Shown: positions 7,798-15,931 of the stretch, piece after piece
Numbering within the stretch: position 1 is the first letter of the stretch
Layout of the letters: the number at the start of each line of letters is the position of its first letter
DNA from: Candidatus Woesearchaeota archaeon
GTDB taxonomy: Archaea; Nanobdellota; Nanobdellia; SCGC-AAA011-G17; JAFCDX01
Direction of reading: 5' to 3'
NCBI GenBank assembly: GCA_017609465.1
Contig: JAFCDX010000006.1
Span: 1-46,688, forward strand
Length of the DNA: 46,688 bases
Program-made: the position numbers and the translations under genes
Notes under the pieces: model-generated
The model's database searches: none
Told to the model about the DNA's origin: nothing
The model's input: the letters and a program-made list of their open reading frames with translations, nothing else

Positions 7798-8246
7798 TTT
7801 TCAGTCCATCTTTTATTTCCTGAGTATAAAACATAAAACAAGTCAATTAAAAACAACAATGATAAGTTAGTTAATGCAAGTGATTTTGTTATGTTTCTTA
7901 TTAATATTTGTCTTAATCTTAATTTCTTCTCATCTGACTTAACCATTATCTTTACAATCATTTTTCCCAAAGTCTGTCCTAACTTGTATTCTAATGCAAC
8001 AAAGTAAATGTATGTTGCAAAAACAGATATTATTGAAATTATGAACAATAACTGATTTAATTCTGCTGATGAGATTCCAGATATGTAATTGTAAGTTTCA
8101 AGAATCCCCTTATCACCCATGTCTCCTACCAATTCATTTATTTTATTTCTAAAAGGCAATGAAACCAATAAATTAACTATGAATATATCAATTACAAATG
8201 CAAATCCTCTTCTCCATAAAGAAACTCTTTTATCTCCTCTTTTCAT
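7758..8246 (-). CDS. RDD-family membrane protein
   Basis: 162 aa with about four TM helices. RRGFAFVIDIFIVN supplies the Arg-Asp pattern, and GQTLGKMIVKIMV is the family's conserved loop. RDD proteins are small membrane proteins of uncertain function, in some cases linked to ion transport. The 3' end overlaps sppA by 40 bp, so the two are co-transcribed. The promoter TATA (TTTAAATATA) lies just upstream, at about 8265-8276. Confidence 0.85.
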   Translation of the reverse strand: MKRGDKRVSLWRRGFAFVIDIFIVNLLVSLPFRNKINELVGDMGDKGILETYNYISGISSAELNQLLFIISIISVFATYIYFVALEYKLGQTLGKMIVKIMVKSDEKKLRLRQILIRNITKSLALTNLSLLFLIDLFYVLYSGNKRWTEKWSKTYIEKVNSR

Positions 8247-8300
8247 TGTTATAGATAAATATATAATATATTTAAATGTTTTTATGAAATATATAATAAA

Positions 8301-9899
8301 ATGACAGAAGAAATTGATAACATACTAAAGAAAATGAGAATGAATCTTGCTAAAAAGCATTCTCTAAAGAAAATTCCATCCAATATTGAAATGTTAAAAT
8401 ATTTGTCTGAAAAACCTAAAAACATTATTACAAAGCCCACAAGAACAATTTCAGGTGTTGCTCCTGTTGCTGTTATGACAAAGCCGATTAAATGTCCTCA
8501 TGGAAAATGTATAATGTGCCCGGGAGGTCCAGATTCTCATTTTGGTAATATACCTCAAAGTTATACAGGAAAAGAGCCTGCAACAATGAGGGGAATAAGA
8601 AACGAATTTGATCCTTATCTTCAAGTGTTTAACAGATTAGAGCATTACATTTTGTTAAATCAAAACCCCGAGAAAGTTGAAATAATAATAATGGGAGGAA
8701 CCTTTCCTAGTTTTGATAAAAGATATCAAGGTAATTTTGTGAAATATGTATTTAAGGCCTTAAATGATTTTTCTGAATTGTTTTATAATAAAGATAATTT
8801 TGATTTTGTTAAATTCAGGGATTTCTTTGAATTGCACAAAGACAAGAATGATGTTGAAAGATTTGAAAGAGTTAAAAGAAAACTGAAAAAATTAAAGGGA
8901 AAATGCGAACTGGAAAAAGAAAAGTTGAGAAACGAGAAAGCAAAGATAAGGTGTGTTGCTTTATGCATTGAGACACGTCCCGATTATTGCAAGAAAGAAC
9001 ATATAAAACAAATGCTTAAACTTGGATGTACAAGAGTTGAATTGGGTATTCAGTCCATTTATGATGATATCTTAAAGAAAATAAAAAGAGGGCATAATGT
9101 TGATGATACTGTCAAGGCAACAAGATTATTAAAAAATTCTTTTTTGAAAGTTGGATATCATGTTATGGTGGGCTTGCCTGGTTCTGACAAGAAAAGAGAC
9201 ATTGAAATGTTCAAGGAATTGTTTTCAAATGAAGATTTTAAGCCTGATGCCTTGAAAATATATCCTTGTCTTGTGTTAAAGGGAACTGAATTGTATAATT
9301 TATATAATAAGAAAAAGTATAAGCCTCTTGATTTGAAAAAAGCTTCTGATATTATATCTGACATAAAAAAATATATTCCGGAATATTGCAGAGTAATGAG
9401 AATTCAGAGGGATGTTCCAACTTATGCTACTGAAGCGGGTCCTGAAAAAACTAATTTGAGGCAGTATGTTGAAGAGCTTTGCATTGAAAAAAATATTAAA
9501 TGTAAATGCATAAGGTGTCGTGAACCCAGAAATAAAAAAATTGATTGGAATAATGTTAAATTGTTGAGAAAAGATTATGATGCTTCTGAAGGTCATGAAG
9601 TGTTTTTGTCTTATGAGGATGTCAAGAACAACATATTGATTGGTTTTTTGAGATTGAGAATCTTTGATAAAAAAGTTGGTGTTAGGGAATTGCATGTTTA
9701 TGGGAAGTCAGTTGAAATTGGAAAGAAAGGAGATGTTCAGCATAAAGGTCTGGGAAAGAAATTGGTTCTTGAGGCAGAGAAGATTGCAAAGAAAAAGAAT
9801 TGTGATAAAATGTATATTATTTCTGGTGTTGGTGTTAAGGAGTATTATAAAAAATTAGGTTATAGAAAAGATGGTGTTTATGTTGGGAAGAGATTGTAA
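8301..9899 (+). CDS. elp3: Elp3 tRNA uridine-34 modifying radical SAM/acetyltransferase
   Basis: 532 aa, the usual archaeal Elp3 length. The radical-SAM cluster is CPHGKCIMC (C-x4-C-x2-C), followed by Elp3-specific TGKEPATMRGIRNEFDPYLQ. An ELGIQSIYDD motif and a C-terminal GNAT domain (GLGKKLVLEAEKIA about residue 490, GVKEYYKKLGY near the end) complete it. It makes the carboxymethyl-type modification at wobble U34 from acetyl-CoA. It is divergent from the RDD-sppA operon and has its own TATA (TTTAAATG) about 30 nt upstream. Confidence 0.97.
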   Translation: MTEEIDNILKKMRMNLAKKHSLKKIPSNIEMLKYLSEKPKNIITKPTRTISGVAPVAVMTKPIKCPHGKCIMCPGGPDSHFGNIPQSYTGKEPATMRGIRNEFDPYLQVFNRLEHYILLNQNPEKVEIIIMGGTFPSFDKRYQGNFVKYVFKALNDFSELFYNKDNFDFVKFRDFFELHKDKNDVERFERVKRKLKKLKGKCELEKEKLRNEKAKIRCVALCIETRPDYCKKEHIKQMLKLGCTRVELGIQSIYDDILKKIKRGHNVDDTVKATRLLKNSFLKVGYHVMVGLPGSDKKRDIEMFKELFSNEDFKPDALKIYPCLVLKGTELYNLYNKKKYKPLDLKKASDIISDIKKYIPEYCRVMRIQRDVPTYATEAGPEKTNLRQYVEELCIEKNIKCKCIRCREPRNKKIDWNNVKLLRKDYDASEGHEVFLSYEDVKNNILIGFLRLRIFDKKVGVRELHVYGKSVEIGKKGDVQHKGLGKKLVLEAEKIAKKKNCDKMYIISGVGVKEYYKKLGYRKDGVYVGKRL

Positions 9900-9966
9900 A
9901 GTATTTATTATTAATATATGGGTATTTTATTTAATATTTTTAATTTTTATATACAATTCATCATTT

Positions 9967-10104
9967 CTAGATATAATATTTAATAGAATGTCCTAATTCT
10001 CTTTTTATTTCTCCAATATCTCTTCTAAATTGTTTGATACTCATTTTTTTATAATATTTATGTACTCCCATAATATTTAAGTATGTCCCTACTCTAAAGT
10101 TCAT
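9967..10104 (-). CDS. Possible 45-aa basic protein in an intergenic region
   Basis: The 540-bp gap 9900-10437 holds no large gene. This frame reads MNFRVGTYLNIMGVHKYYKK and ends GHSIKYYI. A good TATA (TTTATATAAG on the minus strand, about 10121-10130) lies some 20 nt upstream, as for leaderless archaeal genes. It is basic with no recognised domain. Confidence 0.35.
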   Translation of the reverse strand: MNFRVGTYLNIMGVHKYYKKMSIKQFRRDIGEIKRELGHSIKYYI

Positions 10105-10214
10105 TCTTTTTAAATTGGCTTATATAAAATATATATTAATAGAATACATTTAGTTAAAAATTTCTTTTTTGTACAAAGATACTTCTAATCCAATTTATAT
10201 TACAATATTTTTCT

Positions 10215-10397
10215 ATGTTAGAAAATCCGGTTCTTAACTTTGTTTGTGTTGGTATTTATTTTTACTCTCTTTATAAGATAAAAAAATGTAAATATTTAGT
10301 TACAAGTTATAATAGAACATTGTATGCCTATTTGCTTACAATTTTTATTACAAAATTATCTTTATATGCAACATTATTTGTTAATTCGAAATTTTAA
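10215..10397 (+). CDS. Doubtful 60-aa hydrophobic ORF
   Basis: An open frame of 60 aa with two hydrophobic stretches (about 8-22 and 38-56). No SD and no clear TATA at the right distance. It may be a small membrane protein or chance. Nothing else is seen between 10105 and 10437. Confidence 0.22.
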   Translation: MLENPVLNFVCVGIYFYSLYKIKKCKYLVTSYNRTLYAYLLTIFITKLSLYATLFVNSKF

Positions 10398-10437
10398 CAA
10401 TAATCACTACATTTAAGTTTTTGTTCATCTAAATTAT

Positions 10438-11319
10438 TTACTTACAAGCACCATCATTACAACCATTATCACAAAGCACCATTTCGGATTTCCAACTAGC
10501 TTCTGTATTCTCATCACATCTATATTCTTTAAGATAACTTGAATCTTGTGTTGAACAATAATCATACATTGGACCAAATTCATTTCCTTCGCTTGTAGTT
10601 CCACTTACACTACCTTTTACATATACACTTCCGCCATCAGTATCTATACATTCATTTTCTTGACATTCTTGTCCATAATATTCTGCTTTTCGGTTTTCAC
10701 ATTCAATTATTTCCCCATTAATATTTATCCAAGGATATGCAGTAACTTTTTCATTGGGCCCTCTCCCTCTTGCGATTTCAAATGTTTTTATCTCATATTT
10801 TTTTAATCCCAAACTTTCTCCAATTGTACCAAATTGGTCACATCTATCAAAAGTATAAGTTATTTTTTCTATATCAATATTCCCAGTATTTTTTAATGTA
10901 ACTAATATAGTAAATCCATTTAATTCTGTTTTATATATATGTAATCCCACATCATCACAAGAGGCCTTATTAGATTCTTCAGTAACATTTTCTTTTATAT
11001 CACAAACATTATTAGAATTTTTATCTAAACAACATTCTTGATTATATTCTGTAGAAATATAAGGATATCCACAATTAGATTTAATTTCTTCTTCAATAAT
11101 TAAACTTTCATCTTTGTCACAAATTTTATTATCATTCTGATCTAAGCAACAACCTACCTCATGTCTTATATAAGGGGTTTCACATTTAATTGCCTTATCA
11201 ATATCATCTTCTGTAATTTGACTTCTTATTTCTTTGACAACTTCCCCAGTATCAACATTACAACCAGCTATTAAAAATACTGAAATTACCAATAATCCTA
11301 TTATTAGTTTATTTTTCAT
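10438..11319 (-). CDS. Secreted lipoprotein with two CCLD modules and Cys-rich end
   Basis: 293 aa. Lipobox LIAGC is followed by NVDTGEVVKEI. It has two copies of the PYI-CCLD module (LDQNDNKICDKDE and LDKNSNNVCDIKE), each preceded by C-x2-PYI. A middle beta-sandwich (about 110-195) resembles a CARDB-like domain (VTLKNTGNIDIEKITYTF). The C-terminal module (IDTDGGSVYVKG through CDNGCNDGACK) is shared with the lipoprotein at 584. TATA TTTATAAAT lies about 45 nt before the ATG. Its composition points to disulfide-stabilised, metal-binding surface modules. Function unknown. Confidence 0.82.
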   Translation of the reverse strand: MKNKLIIGLLVISVFLIAGCNVDTGEVVKEIRSQITEDDIDKAIKCETPYIRHEVGCCLDQNDNKICDKDESLIIEEEIKSNCGYPYISTEYNQECCLDKNSNNVCDIKENVTEESNKASCDDVGLHIYKTELNGFTILVTLKNTGNIDIEKITYTFDRCDQFGTIGESLGLKKYEIKTFEIARGRGPNEKVTAYPWININGEIIECENRKAEYYGQECQENECIDTDGGSVYVKGSVSGTTSEGNEFGPMYDYCSTQDSSYLKEYRCDENTEASWKSEMVLCDNGCNDGACK

Positions 11320-11430
11320 TCTAATTTTTTAAACTTATATACTAGAATATACATATTATTTATAAATCTTTTTGTTTGTTTTTTTCTGTGTAAAAAGTAA
11401 GCCTTTATTTAGACTTTATACACAAAGCCA

Positions 11431-11500
11431 GTAGATAGCAAAATTGATAAAGCTTTGTTCTCGAAACCTTAAAAATTAAATATAACTATTTGCTATCAAC
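11431..11500. repeat. Inverted repeat upstream of the ribosomal block
   Basis: Arms at 11431-11442 and 11489-11500 pair over 12 positions with one mismatch (core GATAGCAAA / TTTGCTATC). A smaller hairpin (ACAAAGC / GCTTTGT, about 11421-11459) overlaps it. It sits about 40 nt before the rpl21e start and just upstream of its TATA. No tRNA fold was obtained. It may be a small RNA or an operator. Confidence 0.4.
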
Positions 11501-11509
11501 CCAAAAAGC

Positions 11510-11518
11510 TTATAAATA
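11510..11518 (+). promoter_or_regulatory. TATA box of the rpl21e-rpoF block
   Basis: TTATAAATA centred about 25 nt before ATG 11539 predicts a leaderless or nearly leaderless transcript. Confidence 0.55.
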
Positions 11519-11538
11519 AATTTTATCCCAAATTATTC

Positions 11539-11826
11539 ATGAAAAGAACAGGCGGTTCAGGAAGAAAGAGCAGGCACAAGCTTAAAAAGAGCAAGAGAGA
11601 AAAAGGAAAATTCTCATTAAGCAGATACTTCCAGGAATTCAAGGAAGGAGACAAAGTATACTTAAAAATAGAACCAGCAGTAAAAAAAGGAGTATTTTTC
11701 CCAAGATTTCACGGAAAAGCAGGAGAAATATTAAAAAGAAAAGGAGACTGTTATGAAGTAAAAATAAAGGATGGAAATAAGGTAAAAACAGTTATCTCAC
11801 ATCCTATTCACTTAAAGAGAGTTTAA
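11539..11826 (+). CDS. rpl21e: Ribosomal protein eL21
   Basis: 95 aa. The basic N-terminal segment (KRTGGSGRKSRHKLKKSKRE), the SH3-like core with EGDKVYLKIEPAV, and FPRFHGKAGEI are diagnostic of archaeal L21e, a large-subunit protein near the 5S region. Rpo4 follows 1 nt after the stop. This pairing is conserved in archaea and links ribosome and RNA polymerase production. Confidence 0.96.
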   Translation: MKRTGGSGRKSRHKLKKSKREKGKFSLSRYFQEFKEGDKVYLKIEPAVKKGVFFPRFHGKAGEILKRKGDCYEVKIKDGNKVKTVISHPIHLKRV

Positions 11827-11827
11827 A

Positions 11828-12154
11828 ATGCCAAAAATAAAAGTCATGGATGAAAGGCCAATAACTTTAGCAGAAGTAAAGGTCATATTAAAGAAAAACG
11901 AAAGGCCATTATCCAAGGGAGTGTCAACATTAGAATATCTTAAGAAGATTCCTATATTAAAAGAAGACAAGGCAAAGGAGCTCATAGAAAAGCTTAAAAA
12001 GCTGGAAATTACAAGATTAAAAGACAAACACATAGTGAAAATAGTTGACATAATGCCTAAAGACATGGACAGCTTAAAGATGCTATTGTCAGAAGATATT
12101 TCACTAAAACAAGAAGAACTTCAAAAAATACTAGATACCATAAAGAAAGCATAA
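11828..12154 (+). CDS. rpoF: RNA polymerase subunit Rpo4 (RpoF)
   Basis: 108 aa. An HRDC-like helical protein forming half of the Rpo4/Rpo7 stalk. The pattern DERPITLAEVKVIL and a C-terminal helical bundle fit the family, as does its place between rpl21e and the DUF655 gene, a conserved archaeal order. It marks an archaeal-type RNA polymerase in the same genome as the sigma-like gene at 16991. Confidence 0.9.
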   Translation: MPKIKVMDERPITLAEVKVILKKNERPLSKGVSTLEYLKKIPILKEDKAKELIEKLKKLEITRLKDKHIVKIVDIMPKDMDSLKMLLSEDISLKQEELQKILDTIKKA

Positions 12155-12186
12155 AATGTGTTTAAAAATAAACAACAAGACAGAGA

Positions 12187-12738
12187 ATGATGAGAGAAAA
12201 GGAAGAGTATGCAATAGTACTGGATTTCCTTCCAAATGGATATCCGTTCGACAAAAGACCCATGCACAAGAGGTCTTCAATAGCGCAAGCTATAGGCATT
12301 AAGAATTTTGTTCTATTAGAATTAGTTCCGAAAAAAGATCAGTTTCTAAAAGCACATGAAAACGTTTACATAGGAGAAGGCAAGAGAGACAAGATACATC
12401 ACATAGTAGGAAAAATACCATCAGGAAAATTAACAGAAACAGCAAAAGCAGAATTAAATTACATAATCAAGGACATGGTTTCAAAAAATGAAGGGAAATT
12501 CGTTGAATTTTTCAATAATGCTCGTCCTATAAACATGAGAAGGCATCAGATAGAATTATTGCCAGGAATAGGAAAAAGACATATGAATGAGATCATAGAT
12601 GAACGTGAAAAAGAGCCTTTCAAGAGCTTTGAAGATATAAGGAAAAGAGTAAAGTTAATGCCAGACCCTGAAAAGATTGTCATAAAGAGAATATTACTGG
12701 AATTGGAAGGAACTGAAAAGCATAATTTGTTTATATAA
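12187..12738 (+). CDS. DUF655 RNA-binding protein (COG1491)
   Basis: 183 aa. YAIVLDFLPNGYP and GEGKRDKIHHIVGKI are typical of DUF655. The N-terminal half is an OB/S1-like fold, and the C-terminal half has helix-hairpin-helix motifs (LLPGIGKRHMNEIIDEREK). It consistently follows rpoF in archaea and probably binds RNA or DNA. A start one codon later (ATG 12190) is equally possible. Confidence 0.92.
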   Translation: MMREKEEYAIVLDFLPNGYPFDKRPMHKRSSIAQAIGIKNFVLLELVPKKDQFLKAHENVYIGEGKRDKIHHIVGKIPSGKLTETAKAELNYIIKDMVSKNEGKFVEFFNNARPINMRRHQIELLPGIGKRHMNEIIDEREKEPFKSFEDIRKRVKLMPDPEKIVIKRILLELEGTEKHNLFI

Positions 12739-12749
12739 AAATAAAAATA

Positions 12750-12757
12750 TTTATAAA
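12750..12757 (+). promoter_or_regulatory. Internal TATA box before rps13
   Basis: TTTATAAA about 25 nt before ATG 12781, in the 42-nt gap after DUF655, would allow separate transcription of rps13-rps4-rps11-rpoD. Confidence 0.5.
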
Positions 12758-12780
12758 GACAATAAATTCTGAAATTCAAT

Positions 12781-13245
12781 ATGGCAGAGGAAAAAATAAG
12801 GAATATTATAAGAATTCTGGATACTGACATAGAAGGTAATGTAATTATGGAAAAAGGTCTTAGAAAAATAAAAGGAGTAGGCTTCTCATTTTCAAACGCG
12901 ATATGCAATATTTTTGACTATGACAAAAGAAAAAAAATAGGAACTTTAAATGATAAAGACTTAAAACAAATAGAAGAATTAATAAAAAACCCAAAAGACA
13001 AACTTCCTAAATGGATGTTAAACAGAAGAAGAGATATTTATACAGGGGAAGACATGCACTTAACTTCAACTAACTTGAAATTATCAAAAGAATTTGACAT
13101 AAAGAACATGAAGAAAACGAAATCATACAAGGGAATGAGACATGCACAAGGACTTCCCGTAAGAGGACAGAGAACAAAAGGACATTTCAGGAAAGGAAAG
13201 TCTGTCGGTGTATCCAAGAAAGTAAAGAAAGGAAAGAAATCATAA
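12781..13245 (+). CDS. rps13: Ribosomal protein uS13
   Basis: 154 aa. The head-domain protein of the small subunit: IRNIIRILDTDIEGN, a helix-turn GLRKIKGVGFSFSNA, and the RNA-binding tail SYKGMRHAQGLPVRGQRTKG. Length and order rps13-rps4-rps11-rpoD match other archaea. rps4 starts 1 nt after the stop. Confidence 0.97.
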   Translation: MAEEKIRNIIRILDTDIEGNVIMEKGLRKIKGVGFSFSNAICNIFDYDKRKKIGTLNDKDLKQIEELIKNPKDKLPKWMLNRRRDIYTGEDMHLTSTNLKLSKEFDIKNMKKTKSYKGMRHAQGLPVRGQRTKGHFRKGKSVGVSKKVKKGKKS

Positions 13246-13246
13246 A

Positions 13247-13819
13247 ATGGGAGCTCCAAGAAAAATCAGGAAAAAGTACAAAACACCTAAACATCCATGG
13301 AACAAGGAAACTATTGATAAGGAAAGAGAACTTTTAAAGATATACGGCCTTAAAAACAAAAAGGAAATATGGAAATCAATTTCAAAATTAAAAAAACTTA
13401 CAAGACAGGCAAAGAACTTGATGGGTAAAGAAAGCGAGCAGGCAAAGAAAGAAAAAGAACAATTGATAAACAAATTAAAAAAATACAATTTAATTGATGA
13501 AAAAAGCAAGATAGAAGATGTGTTAAGCTTAAGCATAGAAGATATTTTAGAAAGAAGATTGCAGACAAAAGTCTTTAAAATGGGTCTTTCAAGAAGCATA
13601 AGACAGGCAAGACAGTTAATAACTCACGGTCATATAAAAGTTTCTGGAAGAAAAACAACAATACCTTCATATATAGTAAAAGACGGAGACTCAATAACCT
13701 TCATAGAAAAATCATCCTTTAATAATCCAGAGCATCCTGAAAGAATCAAGGAAGAAATACCAAAAGACAGGATTGTTGAAAAACCAGGAGAATTAAAACC
13801 AAAACCTATGGAAGAATAA
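13247..13819 (+). CDS. rps4: Ribosomal protein uS4
   Basis: 190 aa. The N-terminal [18 protein letters not shown] is the archaeal uS4 signature. The S4 RNA-binding domain ([20 protein letters not shown], then [16 protein letters not shown]) spans about 104-155. A Pro/Lys/Glu-rich tail follows. It binds 16S rRNA early in 30S assembly. Confidence 0.97.
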   Translation: MGAPRKIRKKYKTPKHPWNKETIDKERELLKIYGLKNKKEIWKSISKLKKLTRQAKNLMGKESEQAKKEKEQLINKLKKYNLIDEKSKIEDVLSLSIEDILERRLQTKVFKMGLSRSIRQARQLITHGHIKVSGRKTTIPSYIVKDGDSITFIEKSSFNNPEHPERIKEEIPKDRIVEKPGELKPKPMEE

Positions 13820-13820
13820 A

Positions 13821-14225
13821 ATGGCAAAAGAAAAAAATAAGTTGAGATGGGGTATAGCACATATTTATTCTAGTTACAACAATACAATAATTCATATTAC
13901 TGACATAACAGGTTCAGAGTCAATTGCAAAAGCATCCGGAGGAATGGTTGTAAAAGCTCATAGACTTGAAGGCTCTCCTAGTGCAGCAATGACATGCGCT
14001 AGATTGGCTGCAGAAGGAGCATTGGAGAAAGGAATAAATGCAGTTCACGTAAAAATAAGAGCAAAAGGAGGACACAACGGACCTGTAAGTACTGGACCCG
14101 GTGCAAATGCAGCAATAAAAACACTGTCAAGAGTTGGATTAAAGATAGGGATAATAGAGGATGTAACACCATTGCCACATGACGGGTGCAAGAAAAAATA
14201 CGGAAGAAGGGGGAGAAGAGTATGA
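13821..14225 (+). CDS. rps11: Ribosomal protein uS11
   Basis: 134 aa. [19 protein letters not shown], the [11 protein letters not shown] segment and the C-terminal [13 protein letters not shown] define archaeal uS11, located at the platform. The stop overlaps the start of rpoD by 4 nt (ATGA). Confidence 0.97.
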   Translation: MAKEKNKLRWGIAHIYSSYNNTIIHITDITGSESIAKASGGMVVKAHRLEGSPSAAMTCARLAAEGALEKGINAVHVKIRAKGGHNGPVSTGPGANAAIKTLSRVGLKIGIIEDVTPLPHDGCKKKYGRRGRRV

Positions 14226-14995
14226 AAATTGAAAAAATAAAAGAAGACAAGAACAGATTTGTTTTTGTGCTAAAGGATTCCAATGACGTTACTGCAAACA
14301 CGTTGAGAAGAGCAATGATGTCAGAAGTTCCTGTAATGGCAATTGATGAGGTCAATTTTCACAAGAATGACTCTGCATTATTTGACGAAATGCTTGCATT
14401 AAGATTGGGTCTTGTTCCATTAATAACTGACCTTAAATCATACAAACTAAAAGAAGAATGCACATGCAAGGGAGAAGGATGTCCTAAATGTGAATTGATG
14501 TTAATATTAAAAGCAAAAGGACCAATAACTGTTTATGCGAAGGACATTCAAAGTAATGATCCAAAAATAAAAGCTGTATATCCTGATTTGCCAATAGTAA
14601 AGCTTGATGAAAACCAGGAATTGGAATTTGAAGCAAAGGCTGTATTGGGAAAAGGAAAAGAGCATTCAAAATACTCTCCTGGATTAATTTATTTCAAAGC
14701 TTATTCAATAATAGAAACAAAAGGGAATGTTTCAAACATAAAGAATTTATGTCCAAAAGATGTTCTTGAAGTAAAAGGAAATAAAGTTATCATAAAGGAT
14801 TTATTGAAATGTGATTTGTGTGAAGTATGTGCAGAAAACAATAATAACATATTTGTTAAGCCGAGTGAAAAGAACTTTGTTTTTGCAATAGAAACATGGG
14901 GACAATTGCAGCCAAAGCAAATACTGATAGAGTCCTTGAACATAATGGAAAAGAAGTTAGAGAATCTTGCTAAAGAGATAAAAAAGATAAAATAA
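14222..14995 (+). CDS. rpoD: RNA polymerase subunit Rpo3 (RpoD, alpha-like)
   Basis: 257 aa. ATG 14222 overlaps the rps11 stop and begins the canonical [13 protein letters not shown]; an upstream in-frame start would run into uS11. Alpha-like dimerisation signatures include [12 protein letters not shown] and [10 protein letters not shown] ferredoxin-like insert has LCPKDVLEV plus CDLCEVC, giving the four Cys needed for the [4Fe-4S] cluster seen in crenarchaeal Rpo3. An additional Cys cluster ([11 protein letters not shown]) lies at about residues 80-90. It is part of the archaeal core enzyme. Confidence 0.96.
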   Translation: MKIEKIKEDKNRFVFVLKDSNDVTANTLRRAMMSEVPVMAIDEVNFHKNDSALFDEMLALRLGLVPLITDLKSYKLKEECTCKGEGCPKCELMLILKAKGPITVYAKDIQSNDPKIKAVYPDLPIVKLDENQELEFEAKAVLGKGKEHSKYSPGLIYFKAYSIIETKGNVSNIKNLCPKDVLEVKGNKVIIKDLLKCDLCEVCAENNNNIFVKPSEKNFVFAIETWGQLQPKQILIESLNIMEKKLENLAKEIKKIK

Positions 14996-14998
14996 TTA

Positions 14999-15010
14999 GA
15001 TTTAAATAAT
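14999..15010 (+). promoter_or_regulatory. TATA box of tRNA-Leu
   Basis: GATTTAAATAAT about 25 nt before the tRNA 5' end at 15031. Confidence 0.5.
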
Positions 15011-15030
15011 ATTCATAAAAAGTGTCTTAA

Positions 15031-15136
15031 GCGGGAGTGCCGGAGTGGACAAACGGGACACGTTAAGGCCGTGTTGGCTTAGTGCCTACGCAGGTTCGAA
15101 ATAACCTTATGGTTAACGAAATTCCTGTCTCCCGCA
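15031..15136 (+). tRNA. tRNA-Leu (type II) with a T-loop intron; anticodon loop reads AAG
   Basis: Acceptor GCGGGAG (15031-15037) pairs with CTCCCGC (15129-15135), with discriminator A at 15136. The D-arm has CCG/CGG. The anticodon stem ACACG/CGTGT encloses TTAAGGC, giving anticodon AAG. A long variable arm (GGC-TTAGT-GCC) marks Leu or Ser, and the A discriminator favours Leu. The T-stem GCAGG/CCTGT is split by a 22-nt insertion. Removing 15101-15122 restores the T-loop TTCGAAT. A34 is very unusual in archaea. A shift to UAA would break the perfect 5-bp stem. tRNA identity is firm; the anticodon is as read. Confidence 0.9.
15101..15122 (+). other. 22-nt BHB intron in the tRNA-Leu T-loop (position 59/60)
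   Basis: The exon segment TTCG (15095-15098) pairs with CGAA (15117-15120), forming the 4-bp central helix. The bulges are AAA (15099-15101) and ATT (15121-15123), 3 nt each. The inner hairpin is TAACC-TTAT-GGTTA (15102-15115), and the outer helix is the T-stem. Cutting after the second bulge nucleotide on each side removes exactly 15101-15122 and leaves TTCGAAT. This is the canonical archaeal splicing-endonuclease substrate at a non-canonical position. Confidence 0.88.
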
Positions 15137-15146
15137 TTAAAAAAAG

Positions 15147-15566
15147 ATGGTAGCTAACAAAGACGAAAAAATGGCAAGAGACATAAGTTCAATAATCTGT
15201 TTCCTAAGTAGATCAGGAAATAAGGATCTGGCATCCAAAGTACTTATAGCTACCTCCGACAATGGAGGTATGAAAGAAAAAGAATTGATAAATTATTTTA
15301 AAGAGGAATACGGAACTAGCGAGAAGGAAATAAAAAGAATTACAGATTATTTCACAAAGCATGGTGTTTTAATTAAAAATCTAGAAACCAAAAGAGAAAA
15401 AGAGGTTAAAAGACCAAGACCACGTTGCACTCCTGACAATAAAATAGTAGAGGGAAGATCAAAAGAAATAATAGTTACAGAAAAATTATACATGCCAACA
15501 AAGGGATGGAAAAAAAATGCAAGTAAGTTAAAAGAATATTTATCAAATCAAAAAGGTTATGAATAA
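15147..15566 (+). CDS. Unknown 139-aa protein between tRNA-Leu and rpl18e
   Basis: It starts only 10 nt after tRNA-Leu; an alternative start is ATG 15171 (MARDISS). The N-terminal 75 residues (ASKVLIATSDNGGMKEKELI, then SEKEIKRITDYFTKHGVLI) look like a winged helix. The C-terminal half is basic (KREKEVKRPRPRC). It lies inside the ribosomal block, spaced 1 nt from rpl18e, so it is presumably co-expressed. DNA or RNA binding is plausible. No family recognised, and it is not a usual member of this operon. Confidence 0.75.
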   Translation: MVANKDEKMARDISSIICFLSRSGNKDLASKVLIATSDNGGMKEKELINYFKEEYGTSEKEIKRITDYFTKHGVLIKNLETKREKEVKRPRPRCTPDNKIVEGRSKEIIVTEKLYMPTKGWKKNASKLKEYLSNQKGYE

Positions 15567-15567
15567 A

Positions 15568-15930
15568 ATGGCAAAAAGAACAGGACCAACAAATAAAAAT
15601 TTATCAAATTTAATAAGCGAGTTAAAGGAATTAAGCATTAAGGAAAAGGTTAATGTTTGGAAAAGAATAGCAAATGATTTGTCAAAACCTACAAGGCAGA
15701 GAAGGAAAACAAACATTTACAAGATAAACAAGTATACAAAGGAAGATGAGATAGCACTGGTTCCTGGAAAAGTATTAGGCCTTGGTGAATTGTCAAAAAA
15801 AATAACAGTTGCAGCATTCCAGTATTCAGACGTTGCAAAGGAAAAAATAAACAAGATTGGAAAAGCAATAACAATAAAAGAATTAATAAAACAAAATCCA
15901 AAAGGAAAAAAAGTGAGGATCATTGGATAA
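15568..15930 (+). CDS. rpl18e: Ribosomal protein eL18
   Basis: 120 aa. ATG 15568 (MAKRTGPTNKNL) is preferred over an in-frame ATG at 15559 that lies within the previous gene. Motifs are WKRIANDLSKPTRQRR and VPGKVLGLGELSKKITVAA. It starts the conserved archaeal rpl18e-rpl13-rps9-rpoN run. Confidence 0.96.
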   Translation: MAKRTGPTNKNLSNLISELKELSIKEKVNVWKRIANDLSKPTRQRRKTNIYKINKYTKEDEIALVPGKVLGLGELSKKITVAAFQYSDVAKEKINKIGKAITIKELIKQNPKGKKVRIIG

Positions 15931-15931
15931 A

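Noticed and set aside
11400-11500. tRNA-like element upstream of rpl21e
   Set aside because: TTCTCGAAA hints at a T-loop, but no acceptor or anticodon stem can be formed on either strand.
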